Source: Micromonospora craterilacus (GTDB lineage: Bacteria > Actinomycetota > Actinomycetes > Mycobacteriales > Micromonosporaceae). Taken from it: 48,296 nucleotides of DNA. Position numbers and translations under genes: made by a program. This document shows, piece by piece, positions 47,270 through 48,296 of this stretch. The DNA lies in assembly GCF_003236315.1 (NCBI RefSeq), contig NZ_POTY01000015.1:1-48296 (forward strand), written 5' to 3'. A model generated the notes under the pieces. The model saw nothing but the letters and a program-made list of their open reading frames with translations, made no database searches and was not told the origin of the DNA. Positions within the stretch are counted from its first letter, which is position 1, and every line of letters starts with the position of its first letter.

Positions 47270-47972
47270 GCGAACTCCTTCATGAAGCCGAACAGGGCAA
47301 ATGGCGACCCGGTTCGCTCGGAACTGATTTCCGCGAGCAGGTAGCGGGCCGCGTTTCGCTCGAAGAATCAATCCGCGGTAGGGGCAGACCCTACTCCGAT
47401 CGATGTCTCCCCGCTATCCGGCAACGCAGCGATACTTCCTCAGCTGACCCGGACTTCCGGGCAGTTGGTACAGAGTGGACAGTCTCAGTCCGGCGAACAG
47501 CGAGTAGAAGGTCTGAAGCCGGCACGGATCGCCAGGGCAACCACATCAAGCCCACCCACGCGTTCACGGCACCGGCAGTTGGTGCGCGAACTGCCGACTG
47601 GCAGCGCCGGCTACGGCTGACGTTGGCAATCTTGGACAGTTTCCGTTAGCTGCTAACGGAAACTGTCCAAGAATGGCGCCTCCGGCGTCCCGCTCAAGCC
47701 GACACCGCCTCGTGGTGCCGGGTCGCGGTGCCGGGTCGCCCAAGGCGTTTTAGAAAGACGCACAATAAGCCATGGGCCGACGATCTTGTCACCCTGGCTG
47801 GCACCATCCGCGAATGCCGCTCGACAGCAGCCGGCAGGCCGAGCCCACGGGCCTTCGACCGGCTCTGGCGAGCTCGCTTACGTCTTTCTGGCCCCAGATG
47901 TGGCCCTCGGGCCATGGAGCTCCGATCGCTCCCGAGCACCCGCCGAGCGACCAGCCACCACCGGCGTACGCG
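47270..47972. other. Gene-free region between the M48 operon and tRNA-Lys
   Basis: About 700 bp with no credible gene on either strand. It contains the 43-bp palindrome (47630-47672), a contiguous 13-base tandem repeat (GGTGCCGGGTCGC twice, 47714-47739) and lower GC in places. It looks like decayed or foreign DNA next to a tRNA. Confidence 0.5.
47630..47672. repeat. 43-bp palindrome with 21-bp perfect arms
   Basis: Arms of 21 bases (left arm starts TCTTGGACAGTTTCCG, right arm ends AACTGTCCAAGA) flank a single T. Could form a long RNA hairpin or DNA cruciform. No T-tract or adjacent gene end makes a simple terminator unlikely. Options: operator, fused insertion-sequence ends, or recombination site. 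Confidence 0.7.
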
Positions 47973-48014
47973 AAAAAGGCCCCTACTGGCAGAGAACTAC
48001 CAGGTAAGGGCCTT
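47973..48014 (-). terminator. Terminator of tRNA-Lys
   Basis: On the minus strand AAGGCCC.. pairs with GGGGCCTT across about 11 bases, followed by TTTTT: an intrinsic terminator 7 bp after the tRNA 3' end. Confidence 0.7.
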
Positions 48015-48020
48015 GCTCGT

Positions 48021-48096
48021 TGGTGCGCCGCCAGGGACTCGAACCCCGAACCCGCGGATTAAGAGTCCGCTGCTCTGCCAGTTGAGCTAGCGGCGC
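48021..48096 (-). tRNA. tRNA-Lys (anticodon CTT)
   Basis: 76 nt including encoded CCA. Acceptor GCGCCGC pairs with GCGGCGC; D arm GCTC/GAGC; anticodon stem GCGGA/TCCGC with loop CTCTTAA giving CTT; T arm CGGGG-TTCGAGT-CCCTG (one G:U pair). The minus strand has a TAGGGT -10 box about 20 bp upstream. tRNA genes like this are common integration sites; none is proven here. Confidence 0.97.
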
Positions 48097-48114
48097 TCGT
48101 TGGCAACGGGGAGA

Positions 48115-48120
48115 ACCCTA
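48115..48120 (-). promoter_or_regulatory. -10 box of tRNA-Lys
   Basis: Minus strand TAGGGT; a TTGGAA or GGAACC box 17-19 bases further upstream may be the -35. Confidence 0.45.
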
Positions 48121-48296
48121 GCACGCCCTCTGAGCCGGGTTCCAATCCGATACCCGGGTCCTCCCTTCGGCTGAGCTTCTCGGACATTTGGCGAGAACGG
48201 GGCACAAGGCTTGGGATGGGCTGATGCCAGACGGCGACCATGCGGCACGATGTCCGCCAGGTGCGTGAGACAGGGGTGGGGATGGGCAGGTTCGCG
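48121..48296. other. Right-end region
   Basis: No gene is supported. The last bases carry GGGGTGGGG just before an ATG at 48282, which might begin a plus-strand gene running out of the window, but only 5 codons are visible. Confidence 0.3.

Noticed and set aside
47191..47649. Plus-strand frame ending LAILDSFR inside the palindrome
   Set aside because: It begins antisense to the M48 gene, has no homology and mixed composition; most likely chance.
48282..48296. ATG after a GGGGTGGGG stretch at the right edge
   Set aside because: Only five codons are visible, so a gene cannot be claimed.

Overview
The window is chromosomal DNA from a high-GC actinomycete, most likely a Micromonosporaceae member (Micromonospora or a close relative). 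This is inferred from the codon use, many GTG starts, leaderless-looking promoters (TAnnnT a few bases before the start), the actinobacterial gene order gatCAB / ligA / cysteine desulfurase-mnmA / etfBA, and a dispersed AAGGGGCCCTT-type intergenic repeat. No CRISPR array, phage module or intact insertion sequence is visible. I found 46 protein genes and one tRNA; nearly all other open frames are GC-rich shadows.

Left part (1-20.9 kb, all on the minus strand) is housekeeping. It holds a truncated transketolase/pyruvate dehydrogenase E1-like protein, gatB, an LPXTG-anchored Ig-repeat surface protein sitting between gatB and gatA, gatA-gatC, a membrane GGDEF-EAL protein, NAD-dependent DNA ligase, an ADP-ribosylglycohydrolase, a VOC protein, a MetE-like protein, mnmA and its cysteine desulfurase. 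The desulfurase has a long, structured, gene-free 5' leader. Then follow etfA-etfB, a small unknown protein and an acetyltransferase.

Middle part (20.9-35.3 kb) mixes strands. It holds two overlapping DUF202 membrane genes, a PLDc_N membrane protein, an IlvG-like TPP enzyme, an enoyl-CoA hydratase, two tandem DUF6232-like paralogues separated by a bipartite repeat, a coiled-coil protein, ribokinase with an ABC ATPase, and an ABC ATPase/permease pair. A ROK repressor is divergent from a NagZ-type GH3 enzyme across a palindromic operator, suggesting control of amino-sugar/peptidoglycan recycling. A likely small RNA lies after the GH3 gene.

Right part (35.3-48.3 kb) is more accessory. It holds a Clp_N/HTH protein under twin operators, a membrane protein, a secreted GH16 beta-glucanase with a ricin-type lectin domain under a LacI-type operator, a large LuxR (LAL) regulator, a DUF72 protein, and a lipoprotein esterase divergent from an ArsR/DUF5937 regulator across a perfect 18-bp palindrome. 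A two-gene operon follows: a multi-pass M48 metallopeptidase with a large outer domain, and a small EACC1-like protein. It lies next to a tRNA-Lys(CTT), separated by about 750 bp without a gene that contains a 43-bp near-perfect palindrome. The M48-EACC1 pair is the best candidate here for a poorly described, possibly conflict-related system.
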